64,000 nt of DNA from Terribacillus halophilus (GTDB taxonomy: Bacteria; Bacillota; Bacilli; Bacillales; Amphibacillaceae): NCBI RefSeq assembly GCF_900101385.1, contig NZ_FMZB01000002.1:310001-374000 (forward strand). The letters are read 5' to 3'. Below are positions 44,639-55,947 of the stretch, in pieces. The translations under genes were made by a program, and so were the position numbers. Below the pieces are notes generated by a model. That model searched no databases. It was not told where the DNA came from and saw nothing but the letters and a program-made list of their open reading frames with translations. Position 1 is the first letter of the stretch; the number at the start of each line of letters is the position of its first letter.

Positions 44639-45847
44639 ATGAAGGCTTTATTCACAAATAAGCAATTCAGCTGTCTCCTTTTCTCGGAACTTTTCTCGGT
44701 TTTGAGTTTTTCCATGTATATGATTACCGTATCCTGGTATGTCGTCGATGTTTTACATCATCCCCAATATCTTGGGTTGGTCATGGCGGCAGCTTCTATA
44801 CCGCGTATGATCACGATGATTATTGGCGGTGTACTCGCTGATCGCATCCAGAAATCTAAAATCCTGTTCAGCACCCAATTACTGCAGGGGCTGTTGATCA
44901 GTATCCTGCTTTGGGGGCTTGCCCATGATTCTCTAACGATAGCGTTATTGCTGGTTGTTTCATTTTTCATCGGCTGCTTGGATGGATTTTTCTTTCCTGC
45001 TCTTTCGTCTTTGATTCCCAGCATTGTTACCCAAAAAGAGCTGCAGCCTGCTAACACACTGATTCACAGTTCCCAGGAACTGTTCTATCTGGTCGGTCCA
45101 ATTGCCGCAGGCGCCATCCTGCACTATTATGATTTCAGTGCTACTTTTGCGGTCAGCATCGCTGCTACTGCCATAGGCGCATGCTTCGTATTCCCAGCAT
45201 TCATCAAGGATTCAAAGCCAGATAAATACAAAGAAAAAACATCCTTTATTACGGAATTCAAAGAAGGCTATCGCTATTTGCGATCCTCTTCCATCTATAT
45301 ATCCGCTATAAGCATCATCATCATTGTGAATTTCTTTGTATTCGGTCCGATGTTCCTCAGCCTGCCGATTCTTGCGGAAGAACTCGGCGGCAGTGCACTG
45401 GATCTTAGCTTTTTAGAGGCTGGTTTCTCTATCGGCTCCCTTGCAGCCACTATCTTCCTGCTTTTCTTTACGCTAAAAAAGAATCGAGGAAGACTAGTAC
45501 TTTTCTTCCTGATTGCAAGCGTCTTAGCACTTGGGGTTTTCAGTCAGATTCCAAATTTACATTGGCTGATTCCAGTAGCAGCAATGATTGGATTTTTCGG
45601 TTTCATTACGTACATTCCTACCGATGTCATCATACAGGAAAAAACAGATCCTGCCATGATGGGGAGGGTCATGAGTATCGTATTCTTGGCTTCCACTGCA
45701 TTCGATCCGATTTCCCAAACCTTGTTCAGTTCCTTGATGAGCATCGGCTTTTCTACACGAATACTGCTCGCATCGTTCGCTGCTACTGGGTTACTAATGG
45801 CGGTATTAGTATTTGCAAAAGCTAAGAAATGGCGTAATATGCAATAA
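44639..45847 (+). CDS. MFS transporter, drug-efflux-like
   Basis: A 402-residue protein of about twelve helices in the MFS_3/macrolide-efflux-like branch. GGVLADRIQKSK is the loop 2-3 motif, followed by GCLDGFFFPALSSLIPSI. The ATG at 44639 has GAGGTG six nt upstream. It is followed by a marR gene 28 nt later, and such pairs usually export a toxic compound sensed by the regulator. The substrate is unknown. Confidence 0.88.
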   Translation: MKALFTNKQFSCLLFSELFSVLSFSMYMITVSWYVVDVLHHPQYLGLVMAAASIPRMITMIIGGVLADRIQKSKILFSTQLLQGLLISILLWGLAHDSLTIALLLVVSFFIGCLDGFFFPALSSLIPSIVTQKELQPANTLIHSSQELFYLVGPIAAGAILHYYDFSATFAVSIAATAIGACFVFPAFIKDSKPDKYKEKTSFITEFKEGYRYLRSSSIYISAISIIIIVNFFVFGPMFLSLPILAEELGGSALDLSFLEAGFSIGSLAATIFLLFFTLKKNRGRLVLFFLIASVLALGVFSQIPNLHWLIPVAAMIGFFGFITYIPTDVIIQEKTDPAMMGRVMSIVFLASTAFDPISQTLFSSLMSIGFSTRILLASFAATGLLMAVLVFAKAKKWRNMQ

Positions 45848-45875
45848 AGAAGCTGTTTTGGAAGGAACGATGCAC

Positions 45876-46319
45876 ATGAATCATTCCTATAAGGAAATTA
45901 TCCGAAGAATGAATGAAGCGTATGAGGAGTTTGGCATTTTGATCTCCCAAGAAACAAAGAAACTGGATGAACTGGATTTAACAGTTCAACAGGAATACAT
46001 GCTGTCTTATATTCAGAAAAACAAGCAAACGACTGCCAATGATATCGCAGCAGATTTCAGCATCTCCAAAAGTGCTGTGAGCCAAGTGTTATCTAAATTG
46101 GAAAAAAGGGAAATGATCACAAAGCAAGTCAATCCCACAAATAAGCGAGAGTACTTTTTGGCTCTTGGAAACAAAGGCCTGGAGTATATGGATAGTCTCA
46201 AGCAACTAGATGAGATACTCATCGATAAGTATTATTCCAAAATCGACCTTGATGAATTGCATCAAATGACAGAAACCATGGTGCGGATTAATGAAGTCAT
46301 ACGTAAACAGAAGAAATAG
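45876..46319 (+). CDS. MarR-family regulator
   Basis: A 147-residue winged-helix repressor: LTVQQEYMLSYI, TTANDIAADFSISKSAVSQ for the recognition helix, and the wing LEKREMITKQVNPTNKRE. The ATG at 45876 is nine nt after AAGGA; an ATG at 45870 is also possible. Downstream of the MFS gene in the same direction, it probably represses that unit through the dyad near 44608. Confidence 0.88.
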   Translation: MNHSYKEIIRRMNEAYEEFGILISQETKKLDELDLTVQQEYMLSYIQKNKQTTANDIAADFSISKSAVSQVLSKLEKREMITKQVNPTNKREYFLALGNKGLEYMDSLKQLDEILIDKYYSKIDLDELHQMTETMVRINEVIRKQKK

Positions 46320-46350
46320 AGGTGACGCCATTTGGTGACACCTCTTCTTT

Positions 46351-46352
<2 letters not shown>
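46318..46352. terminator. Terminator between marR and the collagen-like gene
   Basis: AGAGGTG (46318-46324) pairs with CACCTCT (46339-46345) with further inner pairing, then TCTTTTT. Confidence 0.8.
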
Positions 46353-48720
<2,368 letters not shown>

Positions 48721-48891
48721 TCAGCATATGTTACTGCTATCATAAAAGGAACCATCTGAAAGCTATCTGGTTTAAATACAGTACACCTCCGGCTACGTAG
48801 CAGAAGAAAAAACAGTACAACACCAGGCCAAATTTAAAAGAGTATAAAGCTGAGGATTCCCGTTTTCCTGGTCAGCCCTATCACTGTTGCA

Positions 48892-49776
48892 TTATTGGGC
48901 TGGTTCCTCATCCGCCGAATCAAAGCTGCACCTAATCAGAACCCGCACAAATAAGGGTCTTAATTGAATCCTTTTACAGCTGATAAATTCTTTTTCATGC
49001 ACAATTCGTACTTGGAAAAGTACTTGCGACGCATGCTGTTTGATTTTATACTCTGTTGGCTTGCCTTTAGAAATATACAACCCAGCATCTTCTGTTGACC
49101 TTTCCAACCCAGCGAACAATCTGCTTGCCCCTACGCTCGGATGCGGGCTGAATAAGCGGATGAATGGCTGAATGAATAACGGTAATCCTCCGTTTCTGCC
49201 TTTTCGCATCGTGTTGTTATTACCTGGATCAACACTAATAAGTATGATGCCTTCTTTCTTCAGTTCCGGCGCCAAAGCATGTGTCCAAAGGGTGAGGGCT
49301 AATTTCGGTTTTTCCAATTCCTCGGGTACAAATGATTCTCTGAATCTGAATGCATCAGAACTTGTCTGGATAACCATCCCCTGCGAACCCTTTTTTAATA
49401 CCGGCATTAGCTCCATCGTAATGATATATGGGACAATTGTCTGTACTTCGTAATGAAGTTCACGTCCTTGCGGGGAAAAAAGCAGCTCTGGAAAACTGCC
49501 TCCAGCATTATTGAAAAGCGCATCAAGCTTCGGTTCCTGCTCCTTTATTTGTTCCAAAGCAGATTTTAGCTTCTTGAAATCTGATAAGTCAGTACGATAA
49601 ATCCTTATTACCCGCTGATGGATCTTGTGCTGCAGCTCTCGTTCTTCTAATGGAAATCCAGAACGAATTAATGCGACAACCTCCCAATCATTTTCAATCA
49701 GTTTCTTTGTCAATTCCAAACCTATCCCGCTATTTGCCCCTGTAACAAGCGCTATTTTTCTCTTACCTTCTGTCAT
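48892..49776 (-). pseudogene. SDR-family protein, probably frameshifted and lacking the catalytic Tyr
   Basis: The N-terminus is a good SDR: VTGANSGIGLELTKKL and FNNAGG. The active-site region reads TSSDAFRFRE...ELEKPKLALTLWT, where YxxSK would be expected; the Tyr position is Leu and the Ser is Pro. Near 49016-49019 a TTTT run appears to have gained one T: with three T the frame would read LSKYELCMKKNLSAVKGFN and stop at 48960. The current reading adds about 41 unrelated residues to 48892. It is divergent from a broken merR gene. Confidence 0.6.
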
Positions 49777-49808
49777 TTATTTCTCCTCCATTCGTGAATG
49801 GAAGTAGT

Positions 49809-49840
49809 ATATAAGATGGAGTTCACTTCAGGTTTTACAA
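49809..49840 (-). promoter_or_regulatory. MerR-type promoter of the SDR gene
   Basis: TTGTAA (49835-49840) and TTATAT (49809-49814) are 20 nt apart on the minus strand, the long spacer typical of MerR activation. The spacer carries a dyad around CTGAAGTGAACTCCA. Confidence 0.55.
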
Positions 49841-49868
49841 TAAGCTTATACATGAAGGAGGCGGACGT

Positions 49869-50175
49869 ATGTATACAATCAAACAAGCGAGTACGCTTTC
49901 TGGTTTAAGCATCGATACCATTCGTTTTTATGAGAAAGCTGTATTTAGCTTAGAAGAGTTGAAATCTTACCTTGGATATCACCGAAACAAGCAATATGCA
50001 TGAGCATCCCGAGTTAATTACAGGCATGCTTCAAGACAAGGAAAAATTAAGAAATCAGATGGCTCATTTACAAACTGTCTTAGACTTTATCGATCAAAAA
50101 ATTATCGGAAGGACCATGGCTGGAGCAAAAAGGATAGCTTCTGTTCTGCAAGACGATAATGCCTGGTATGGTTAA
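49869..50175 (+). pseudogene. MerR-family regulator, internally deleted and frameshifted
   Basis: MYTIKQASTLSGLSIDTIRF is a clear MerR N-terminus with a good RBS (AAGGAGG). After RFYEKA about 35 residues of the winged domain are absent and the text jumps to FSLEELKSYL. One extra base near 49967 then shifts the frame; the next frame continues as LDITETSNMHEHPELITGML to NAWYG at 50175. Two independent lesions make loss of function likely. It faces the degraded SDR gene that it presumably once controlled. Confidence 0.82.
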
Positions 50176-50216
50176 TGCATCTTCCGTCCATACTGCTTGC
50201 TAGTGAGGTGGTTAGG

Positions 50217-51266
50217 ATGGATACAAAACCAAATCTATTATATTCGATGCTGGATGGCTATAAGCCCATCCGCAATTTGCTAGGTTTAGGTGATCCTAGC
50301 GTGCAAAAAATAGATGACCAGTGGTGGATGTTTTTTGGCGGGTTTCAGCGCAACTTCAAAAATAACCTGTTCAGTGCCAGTCTCCCAAAAGGAGAACCGC
50401 TGACGACAGCTAATGCCTGGAGAATTTCCACTTACCCTGGAAAGCCACATAAAGCGATGCCTTTGCTGCCTCAGCCGAAGGAAGCAGCTTGGGATCGGTA
50501 CGGATTGCATGAACCATGTTATGTGGAGGGAGAAGTGAATGGAGAGCCTGTTCGCCGCATCTACTACACCGGCCGGAGCGCAAGCAATGTCTTGGGAAAT
50601 GAATCTCCTTATTCAATCGGCTGCCTGGAAATGAGGCACAGCAGATGGTTTCGTCACCCAAAACCAGTGATGGTAGGAACTGTACGTAATGATAGTGTCC
50701 TTGCCCCTAAGGTGATTTATGACGAAGGTAAATGGAAGATGTGGTTTGCAGCGACGCCGCACGAACCTGGCAAAGGGGATATCCCGATGCACGAGGTATA
50801 CGCTGCCGAGAGTGAGAATGGCCTTGATACATGGACGAAGCCACGGCTGTTTTTCACTAGAGAGGATGCATTCACACATGCAAAACCGAAACGGATTCAT
50901 GATATGTACTATTTACTTGTCAGCCGCTGCGGCAATGCTTTTGGTGAGGACACATATAAACCGCAGGACCTTTGGTTATTCAAAAGTAAGACTGCCAGCT
51001 TCACAAGAGCAGATTGGACAGAAGAACCAAAACCGCTGATTAAAGCAGATATTGGAGATGACTGGTATCAGAATGGCATTTTCGGATCCTGTCTTTGCGT
51101 AGATGACAGCGGAGAGCTGATCGTATTCTTTTCGGCTATCAATAAATCTATTTATTGGCTTAATGAAGCGAGCTATCGGCTTAAACGAGGAAAAAAACCT
51201 CCTTTCCCTGCACCATTCTATTTTACCGTCGGCAATATGCGGGTTGATGAAACCAAAGCAAAGTAA
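50217..51266 (+). CDS. Beta-propeller glycosidase-like protein (GH43/GH32/GH130-type fold)
   Basis: A 349-residue soluble protein with repeated blades: GLGDPSVQKIDDQWWMFFGG, GLHEPCYVEGEVNGEPVRRI, VLAPKVIYDEGKWKMWFA, THAKPKRIHDMYYLLVSR, GIFGSCLCVDDSGELIVFFS. The repeated (D/E)P(x)V and W/F/Y-rich strands fit a five-bladed propeller. Acidic residues in DPS, HEPC and the later blades may be catalytic, but I cannot assign a family. No signal peptide. The ATG at 50217 has GAGGTGG upstream; the ATG at 50175 overlaps the merR stop. Confidence 0.65.
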   Translation: MDTKPNLLYSMLDGYKPIRNLLGLGDPSVQKIDDQWWMFFGGFQRNFKNNLFSASLPKGEPLTTANAWRISTYPGKPHKAMPLLPQPKEAAWDRYGLHEPCYVEGEVNGEPVRRIYYTGRSASNVLGNESPYSIGCLEMRHSRWFRHPKPVMVGTVRNDSVLAPKVIYDEGKWKMWFAATPHEPGKGDIPMHEVYAAESENGLDTWTKPRLFFTREDAFTHAKPKRIHDMYYLLVSRCGNAFGEDTYKPQDLWLFKSKTASFTRADWTEEPKPLIKADIGDDWYQNGIFGSCLCVDDSGELIVFFSAINKSIYWLNEASYRLKRGKKPPFPAPFYFTVGNMRVDETKAK

Positions 51267-51298
51267 GAAGGAATGCATTTTTTGCATTCCTTCTTACT
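51262..51298. terminator. Perfect 16-bp palindrome, probable bidirectional terminator
   Basis: AGTAAGAAGGAATGCA (51262-51277) pairs with its complement at 51283-51298 across TTTTT. It includes the stop codon of the propeller gene. T-runs after the stem are weak. Confidence 0.65.
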
Positions 51299-51302
51299 CT
51301 TG

Positions 51303-51734
51303 TTACTTTAAGTTCTTAATGACAGCCATTTCTTTTCCGAATCTATCTCCGTTATCAACAAAACCAAGACTGGCATATAAATGATGGGCAGCTTTATTAT
51401 TGGAATGGTATCCGACAACAACTTTAGCACCGTCTGGTAATTTTGCTATTTCTGAGATCATCAATTGCACAGCCAATCTTGCTATTCCTCTGCCTTGATA
51501 GTTTTCATCGATCATTAACCTATATATCCAATACCCATCAAGTCCTTCTTTTCCAATATTGAACACGATCTTTTCATCCGAACTAATGGCATATGGCCTT
51601 AATGTAGGTTCAAATTTTGATTGTGCTATTTGCATCTGATTCTATGAATGCCCAGTTACATGCGGCTGACAGCAATAATAGCAGTTATCACTGTTTACTT
51701 CGATGAGTTTCACATCTAAATTGTCAATAGTCAT
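51303..51734 (-). pseudogene. GNAT acetyltransferase (SpeG/Bltd-like), broken
   Basis: The C-terminal part (51303-51635) reads as a GNAT protein: AQSKFEPTLRPYAI, LDGYWIYRLMIDENYQGRGIARLA, HHLYASLGF. The N-terminal part appears upstream in other frames: VKLIEVNSDNCYYCCQPHVT from the ATG at 51734, then AFIESDANS. The frame is lost near 51665-51690. Near 51625-51640, ATAGC probably occurred twice and one copy was lost (5 nt). A few residues after DEKIV also seem missing. The shorter frame alone would be an acetyl-CoA fold without its first strands. Confidence 0.65.
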
Positions 51735-51753
51735 CCCCCTTCCAAACAGCTTT

Positions 51754-51807
51754 TTAGCAGCGCGTTACCTCTTTCTTATGCTCACTTACTAGATTAAATT
51801 TTTCCAT
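51754..51807 (-). CDS. 17-codon open frame with strong RBS
   Basis: MEKFNLVSEHKKEVTRC, with AAGGAGG seven nt before the ATG at 51807. It ends 19 nt before the broken GNAT gene and follows a CGGAAG/CTTCCG hairpin. It could be a leader peptide or a gene remnant. Confidence 0.35.
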   Translation of the reverse strand: MEKFNLVSEHKKEVTRC

Positions 51808-51895
51808 ATGAACGCCTCCTTAAAAGCTGCGGAAGACTCCTAACTTCCGAAACTAGTTGAATTATCCTAATTCTACCATATATTCTTCTACGGAT

Positions 51896-52111
51896 TTATC
51901 CTTTTCTTATAAAATTGCGCGCTAATGCAGGCCCCCTCTTCAAACTCTCCACACCTGCCATACTGCAGATCGAAGCAATAATCACTCCCGACCCTAAGAG
52001 CTTCGCAGCTAAATAAAACCCCGTACCCGCGGCAATATCAATTATCACAAATGAATAAATAGCAGTTGCTTTCACAACAACGATTACAATTTCCCGCCTT
52101 TTTGCTGACAC
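51896..52111 (-). CDS. Small membrane protein, unknown
   Basis: A 71-residue protein with a basic start (SAKRREI) and one or two hydrophobic segments (about 8-30 and 33-52), then a basic tail ending in RKG. The start is GTG at 52111 with GGAGGGGG about ten nt upstream. I do not recognise the family. Confidence 0.5.
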   Translation of the reverse strand: MSAKRREIVIVVVKATAIYSFVIIDIAAGTGFYLAAKLLGSGVIIASICSMAGVESLKRGPALARNFIRKG

Positions 52112-52166
52112 GAAGCAAGCCCCCTCCTCCGTGTTCAGTTTATGTGCAAGGCAGCTTGACCCATGT

Positions 52167-52826
52167 TCAAATATTCACACGATCTTTTCTTGCTTCTTTT
52201 ACCTTTTGGATATACTGCTGGGCAATCGATGTAATCTTGTCATAGTCTCCTGTCGCAGCAGGAGCTACTAGATTGCCGCCAACCCCGACAGCTACCGCCC
52301 CATTCTTCAGCCAATCGCCGACATTTTCCAAGCTTACTCCGCCTGTTGGCATGATATTCGCCTGTGGTAGCGGAGCTTTTACCGCTTTGATAAAACTTGG
52401 ACCGAAAGCACTTCCCGGGAAGAGCTTGATAATATCAGCTCCCGCTTCCATCGCCTGCTTTATTTCTCCGATCGTCATACAGCCCGGCAAATAAGGAACC
52501 TGATAAAGATTGCATAGCTTGGCAGTTTCCGCGTCGAATGTCGGACTCACAATGAAACTGGCACCTGCGAGTATGGCGAGGCGGGCCGTTGTCCTATCCA
52601 GCACTGTCCCCGCTCCTATGACTACTTCTGTGTTCCCCATATACTGGGCAGAGAGCTCTTTGATCACTCGATCAGCGTCCTTAACAGTGAATGTCACTTC
52701 AATTCCTGTAAGACCTCCCTCTATACAAGCATCGGAAATCCGGACTGCCTGCTCCGGTGAATCGGCACGGACTACAGCTACAATAGCTTGGTCGGTAAGC
52801 TTGGCTAGTACTTCTGCTTTTTTCAT
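52167..52826 (-). CDS. eda: KHG/KDPG aldolase
   Basis: A 219-residue class I aldolase that splits 2-keto-3-deoxy-6-phosphogluconate into pyruvate and glyceraldehyde-3-phosphate. GIEVTFTV has the active-site Glu and DIIKLFPGSAFGP the Schiff-base Lys; MPTGGVSLENV binds phosphate. The ATG at 52826 has GGAGGG upstream; the in-frame start at 52937 would extend through the kdgR operator. It is divergent from kdgR and completes the pathway begun by kduI, kduD and kdgK. Confidence 0.93.
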   Translation of the reverse strand: MKKAEVLAKLTDQAIVAVVRADSPEQAVRISDACIEGGLTGIEVTFTVKDADRVIKELSAQYMGNTEVVIGAGTVLDRTTARLAILAGASFIVSPTFDAETAKLCNLYQVPYLPGCMTIGEIKQAMEAGADIIKLFPGSAFGPSFIKAVKAPLPQANIMPTGGVSLENVGDWLKNGAVAVGVGGNLVAPAATGDYDKITSIAQQYIQKVKEARKDRVNI

Positions 52827-52869
52827 TGGTTTTCCCTCCGTATGTGTACTGAATTTACAAACTCCACCC

Positions 52870-52887
52870 GTTCCCGTATCATAGAAG
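52870..52887. promoter_or_regulatory. Candidate KdgR operator between eda and kdgR
   Basis: GTTCCCGTATCATAGAAG is, read on the minus strand, very close to the GTTCC-N7-GGAAC dyad in front of kduI at 57669-57685 (shared core TTCYATKATACGG). Confidence 0.6.
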
Positions 52888-52922
52888 TAAGCAATGAATG
52901 CAATAGAAACGGAGTAATATCT

Positions 52923-53684
52923 ATGTCCAATGTGCAATCACTCGAACGTGCCTTGACTATTTTGAATACGCTTTCCGATTATCCCGATGGTCTGCCGATT
53001 GCGAAGCTGACTAAGCTGGTCGACCTGTCGAAGAGTACGACGCATCGGCTTCTGGCAACGCTTGTTGACATGAATTATGTCGCAAAGGATCCAGAGTCAG
53101 ACAAGTATAAGGTCGGGTTACAAACACTTTATGTTGCGCGCAGCGTCTTGAATAATAACAATATCGCCAATGTGGCCAAACCTTATCTGAAACAGCTTTG
53201 TGCAGATGTCAATGAGACTGTTCACTTATGCATCGAGGATAAAGGCGAGATCGTCTACATCGATAAGCTCGAAAGCAATCAAACGATTCGCATGTATTCC
53301 AGGATTGGTAACCGAGCACCAATGTACTGTACAGCTGTCGGCAAAGTTCTTTTATCCGGCATGTCGGCAAGAAGGCTGGATGAAATAGCTGATTTTACTA
53401 CTTTTACACCGCGCACATCACGTACGATTACTTCCAAGGAAGAGCTGTACGCCGAAGTAAACAGAGTCCGGCAACAAGAATATGCTCTCGATAATATTGA
53501 AAATGAAGAAGGTATCCGCTGTATAGCGGGTCCGATTTTCAGCCATGAGCATCGGATCGTGGCGAGCTTCAGCATATCCGGGCCAAGCAACCGTGTGACA
53601 ATGGACAGAGTGAATGACGAATTGATTCGTAAGGTAAAAGCCTGCAGCAGGGAGATTTCCCATGCATTAGGCTATACTAAGTAG
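52923..53684 (+). CDS. kdgR: IclR-family regulator KdgR of 2-keto-3-deoxygluconate catabolism
   Basis: A 253-residue regulator: winged HTH (about 4-65; LPIAKLTKLVDLSKSTTHRL) and an IclR effector domain (about 75-250) with GNRAPMYCTAVGKVLLSG and RTITSKEEL. B. subtilis KdgR is a LacI protein, so this is the other, IclR type. Named from its position inside the kdg/kdu cluster. The ATG at 52923 has GGAG nine nt upstream; an earlier start at 52842 would overlap the operator and the divergent gene. Confidence 0.87.
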   Translation: MSNVQSLERALTILNTLSDYPDGLPIAKLTKLVDLSKSTTHRLLATLVDMNYVAKDPESDKYKVGLQTLYVARSVLNNNNIANVAKPYLKQLCADVNETVHLCIEDKGEIVYIDKLESNQTIRMYSRIGNRAPMYCTAVGKVLLSGMSARRLDEIADFTTFTPRTSRTITSKEELYAEVNRVRQQEYALDNIENEEGIRCIAGPIFSHEHRIVASFSISGPSNRVTMDRVNDELIRKVKACSREISHALGYTK

Positions 53685-53685
53685 A

Positions 53686-53721
53686 GGAGAAGGCCCCCCA
53701 AGCGGAAGGCCTTCTTCTTTT
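53686..53721. terminator. Terminator between kdgR and kdgK
   Basis: GAGAAGGCC pairs with GGCCTTCTTC, followed by TTTT on the plus strand. Confidence 0.82.
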
Positions 53722-54670
53722 ATCCGATCGGCTCCCGTTTCATGAAATGCAACAACTCATCCCGATTTGGCAGACCGTCATTATCCCCTGGCGACATGAC
53801 CGCCATTGCACCAATGGCAGCGCCCCTTGTAATGCTGTGCGGCAGCTCCAGTCCTTCCAGCAGACCGCTCACAACGCCGACTGCAAAGCCATCTCCCGCT
53901 CCAACCGTATCGACGACTTCTTCGACTGGAAACCCTTCTGTATAAAATTGCGTACCATCCGCACAGCTTGTGAAGGCACCTTCTGCACCAAGCTTCAATA
54001 CAACCGTCGGTACGCCAGCTGCATGGTAAAGCGCTGCAATATCGAGCACATCTTTTTTGCCAGTCAATTGCCTTCCCTCCGCTACACCCGGGAAGATGAT
54101 ATCCGCTTGGCTGGCAAGATCATTGATGACTTGTGCCATCTCCTGCTTATCAGGCCATAGTCCCGGCCGAAGATTTGGATCGAATGATACTTGCAGCCCA
54201 TTCTCCTTGGCTTCCTTCATCATTTGAAAAACGAGTTCCCGACAGCTATCCGACAAAGCTGGCGGAATACCAGTAAGGTGGAGAAGATCATAATCTGCCC
54301 ATTTTATTTTCTTGATCAGCTTTTTGTCCATATGCGAAGCTGCAGAATTCTTCCTCGCCGAGAAAACTTCCGGATCGCCGCTCTTGACTTTCTGCTTCCA
54401 TTGCATCCCCGTCACAAACTCTGATTCATAGCCGATATAGGAGGTATCAATCTTATTTTTCCGTAAAAATTTATGAATGTTCCTGCCGAAGGGATCCAAG
54501 CCCAGTTGCGTGATATACGTCACCTGATGTCCAAGGCGTGCCATTCCGATGGAGAAATTCACTTCTGCTCCCGCGATGAAACGGAAAAAGCGTTCAGCAT
54601 CATCCAGCAGCCCTTCCTGTTCCGCAACAAACAGCGCCATTGGTTCCCCGATTGTTAAAATCCTGCTCAT
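53720..54670 (-). CDS. kdgK: 2-keto-3-deoxygluconate kinase (PfkB family)
   Basis: A 316-residue ribokinase-like enzyme. GAEVNFSIGMARLG is the N-terminal PfkB motif; VDTVGAGDGFAVGVV near 248-262 has the anion hole and catalytic Asp. It phosphorylates KDG to KDPG, the substrate of Eda. It follows kdgT by 57 nt on the same strand. Confidence 0.92.
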   Translation of the reverse strand: MSRILTIGEPMALFVAEQEGLLDDAERFFRFIAGAEVNFSIGMARLGHQVTYITQLGLDPFGRNIHKFLRKNKIDTSYIGYESEFVTGMQWKQKVKSGDPEVFSARKNSAASHMDKKLIKKIKWADYDLLHLTGIPPALSDSCRELVFQMMKEAKENGLQVSFDPNLRPGLWPDKQEMAQVINDLASQADIIFPGVAEGRQLTGKKDVLDIAALYHAAGVPTVVLKLGAEGAFTSCADGTQFYTEGFPVEEVVDTVGAGDGFAVGVVSGLLEGLELPHSITRGAAIGAMAVMSPGDNDGLPNRDELLHFMKREPIG

Positions 54671-54727
54671 CTGTCAACGTCTCCTTTATGCAAAGAGAGA
54701 CATACTGTATATGCCTCTCCGTTTGTG

Positions 54728-55732
54728 TTATACAGTATTTGAGTTGATATTATTCGGATCGATATCATCCGATTTTCCATTTTCCTTCTTTTTCATATAC
54801 TGCGCCCAATAAGCCGTAATGATCGGCACGAGGATGGACGTAACAACTACAGATGCTGCCACAAGCGCAGTAGCTGCTTCTGCAACCGGCATGAATTCCG
54901 GAATCATCGTGGCGATGATCATCGGGTTGGCAACTGCTGCGCCTGCTGTACTGGAAGCTGCGATACCTGCTGTTCCGTTTCCTCCGCCGATATATTTATC
55001 TGCGATCATAAGCGGAATTCCTGTAACAACGATGACAAGTACACCAAGGATGATACCTGCAAGCCCAGTATCCAGGATGACGCCCAGATCGATGGAATTA
55101 CCCAGCGCAAAACCGAAGAACGGAATCATTGTCTGTGTTGCTCTGCTGAAGAAAGCCCGTAGATCACTATCCAGGTTGCCAAGCAGGAAGCCGACTAGGA
55201 ATGGAAGTACTGCACCGACGAATACTTGCGGTTCAAACGCAGCCAGACCTGTCGAACCAAGGATGATCATCGTCATAAGCGGGCCGGATTCCAAAGACAT
55301 GAGGACGAATGCCCCAGCTTCTTCTTTTGATCCGTACTGCTGCATGATCGATGCATACAAGCCGCCATTCGTCATATCCATGGCCGCAACAAGTGTCAGG
55401 ACGGAGAAACCTGCGAATAGACCAGTCTGAATACCGCCTTCAGGCAGAAACTGTGCTGCAATGATCGCGACGACCCATGCAACGGCAATCTTCGTGATAA
55501 CGAGCGTTCCGGATTTCCGCAGAATCGTACCAGTCGATTTCAACTGGATACCTGCCCCCATACAGAAGAACCACACAGCTAGGATCGGAATCGTACCCGT
55601 CATGAGTCCGCCAGTGAATGACCCAAAATATTCCGCCGAACTCGGCGCGAAGGTATTGATGATTGCGCCTAAAAATAACGGTACGAGCATGAGCCCGCCA
55701 GGAATCCTCTCCATCGTTTTCATTATTTTCAT
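54728..55732 (-). CDS. kdgT: 2-keto-3-deoxygluconate permease
   Basis: A 334-residue KdgT-family H+ symporter with about ten helices: [16 protein letters not shown] at the N-terminus, [19 protein letters not shown] and [19 protein letters not shown]. The C-terminus is a charged, Asn-rich tail. The ATG at 55732 has AAGGG six nt upstream. It is separated from kduD by 215 nt that contain two dyads, so it probably has its own promoter. Confidence 0.92.
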   Translation of the reverse strand: MKIMKTMERIPGGLMLVPLFLGAIINTFAPSSAEYFGSFTGGLMTGTIPILAVWFFCMGAGIQLKSTGTILRKSGTLVITKIAVAWVVAIIAAQFLPEGGIQTGLFAGFSVLTLVAAMDMTNGGLYASIMQQYGSKEEAGAFVLMSLESGPLMTMIILGSTGLAAFEPQVFVGAVLPFLVGFLLGNLDSDLRAFFSRATQTMIPFFGFALGNSIDLGVILDTGLAGIILGVLVIVVTGIPLMIADKYIGGGNGTAGIAASSTAGAAVANPMIIATMIPEFMPVAEAATALVAASVVVTSILVPIITAYWAQYMKKKENGKSDDIDPNNINSNTV

Positions 55733-55789
55733 TTTGCATCCCTTACCTTTCCTTATAGGTAATCGAGCAAAAGAAATTGAGATGTTTGA

Positions 55790-55804
55790 ATCACGTTACG
55801 TGAT
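55790..55804. promoter_or_regulatory. 15-bp palindrome upstream of kdgT
   Basis: ATCACGT-T-ACGTGAT, perfect arms of seven, about 60 nt before the kdgT start. Possible operator; not similar to the kduI dyad. Confidence 0.5.
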
Positions 55805-55818
55805 ATGCTATTTTTATA

Positions 55819-55835
55819 ATGATCGACCAGATCAT
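55819..55835. promoter_or_regulatory. Second dyad upstream of kdgT
   Basis: ATGATC-N5-GATCAT. On the minus strand it lies next to a TATAAA box (55813-55818 region), so it may overlap a kdgT promoter. I see no gene in the 55733-55947 gap. Confidence 0.45.
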
Positions 55836-55947
55836 TGGAATGAGAGGGTGGCATACACAAAGATTCTCCAGATCTTTGGTCACCTTCCCAGTCCTCTCAA
55901 CCTCTCTTTCCCGTCAAACAACACCGATGCATGCCTTCAAAGCTTAT

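Noticed and set aside
55733-55947. A 33-codon minus-strand frame in the kduD-kdgT gap
   Set aside because: No convincing RBS or family; the gap is better explained by regulatory dyads.
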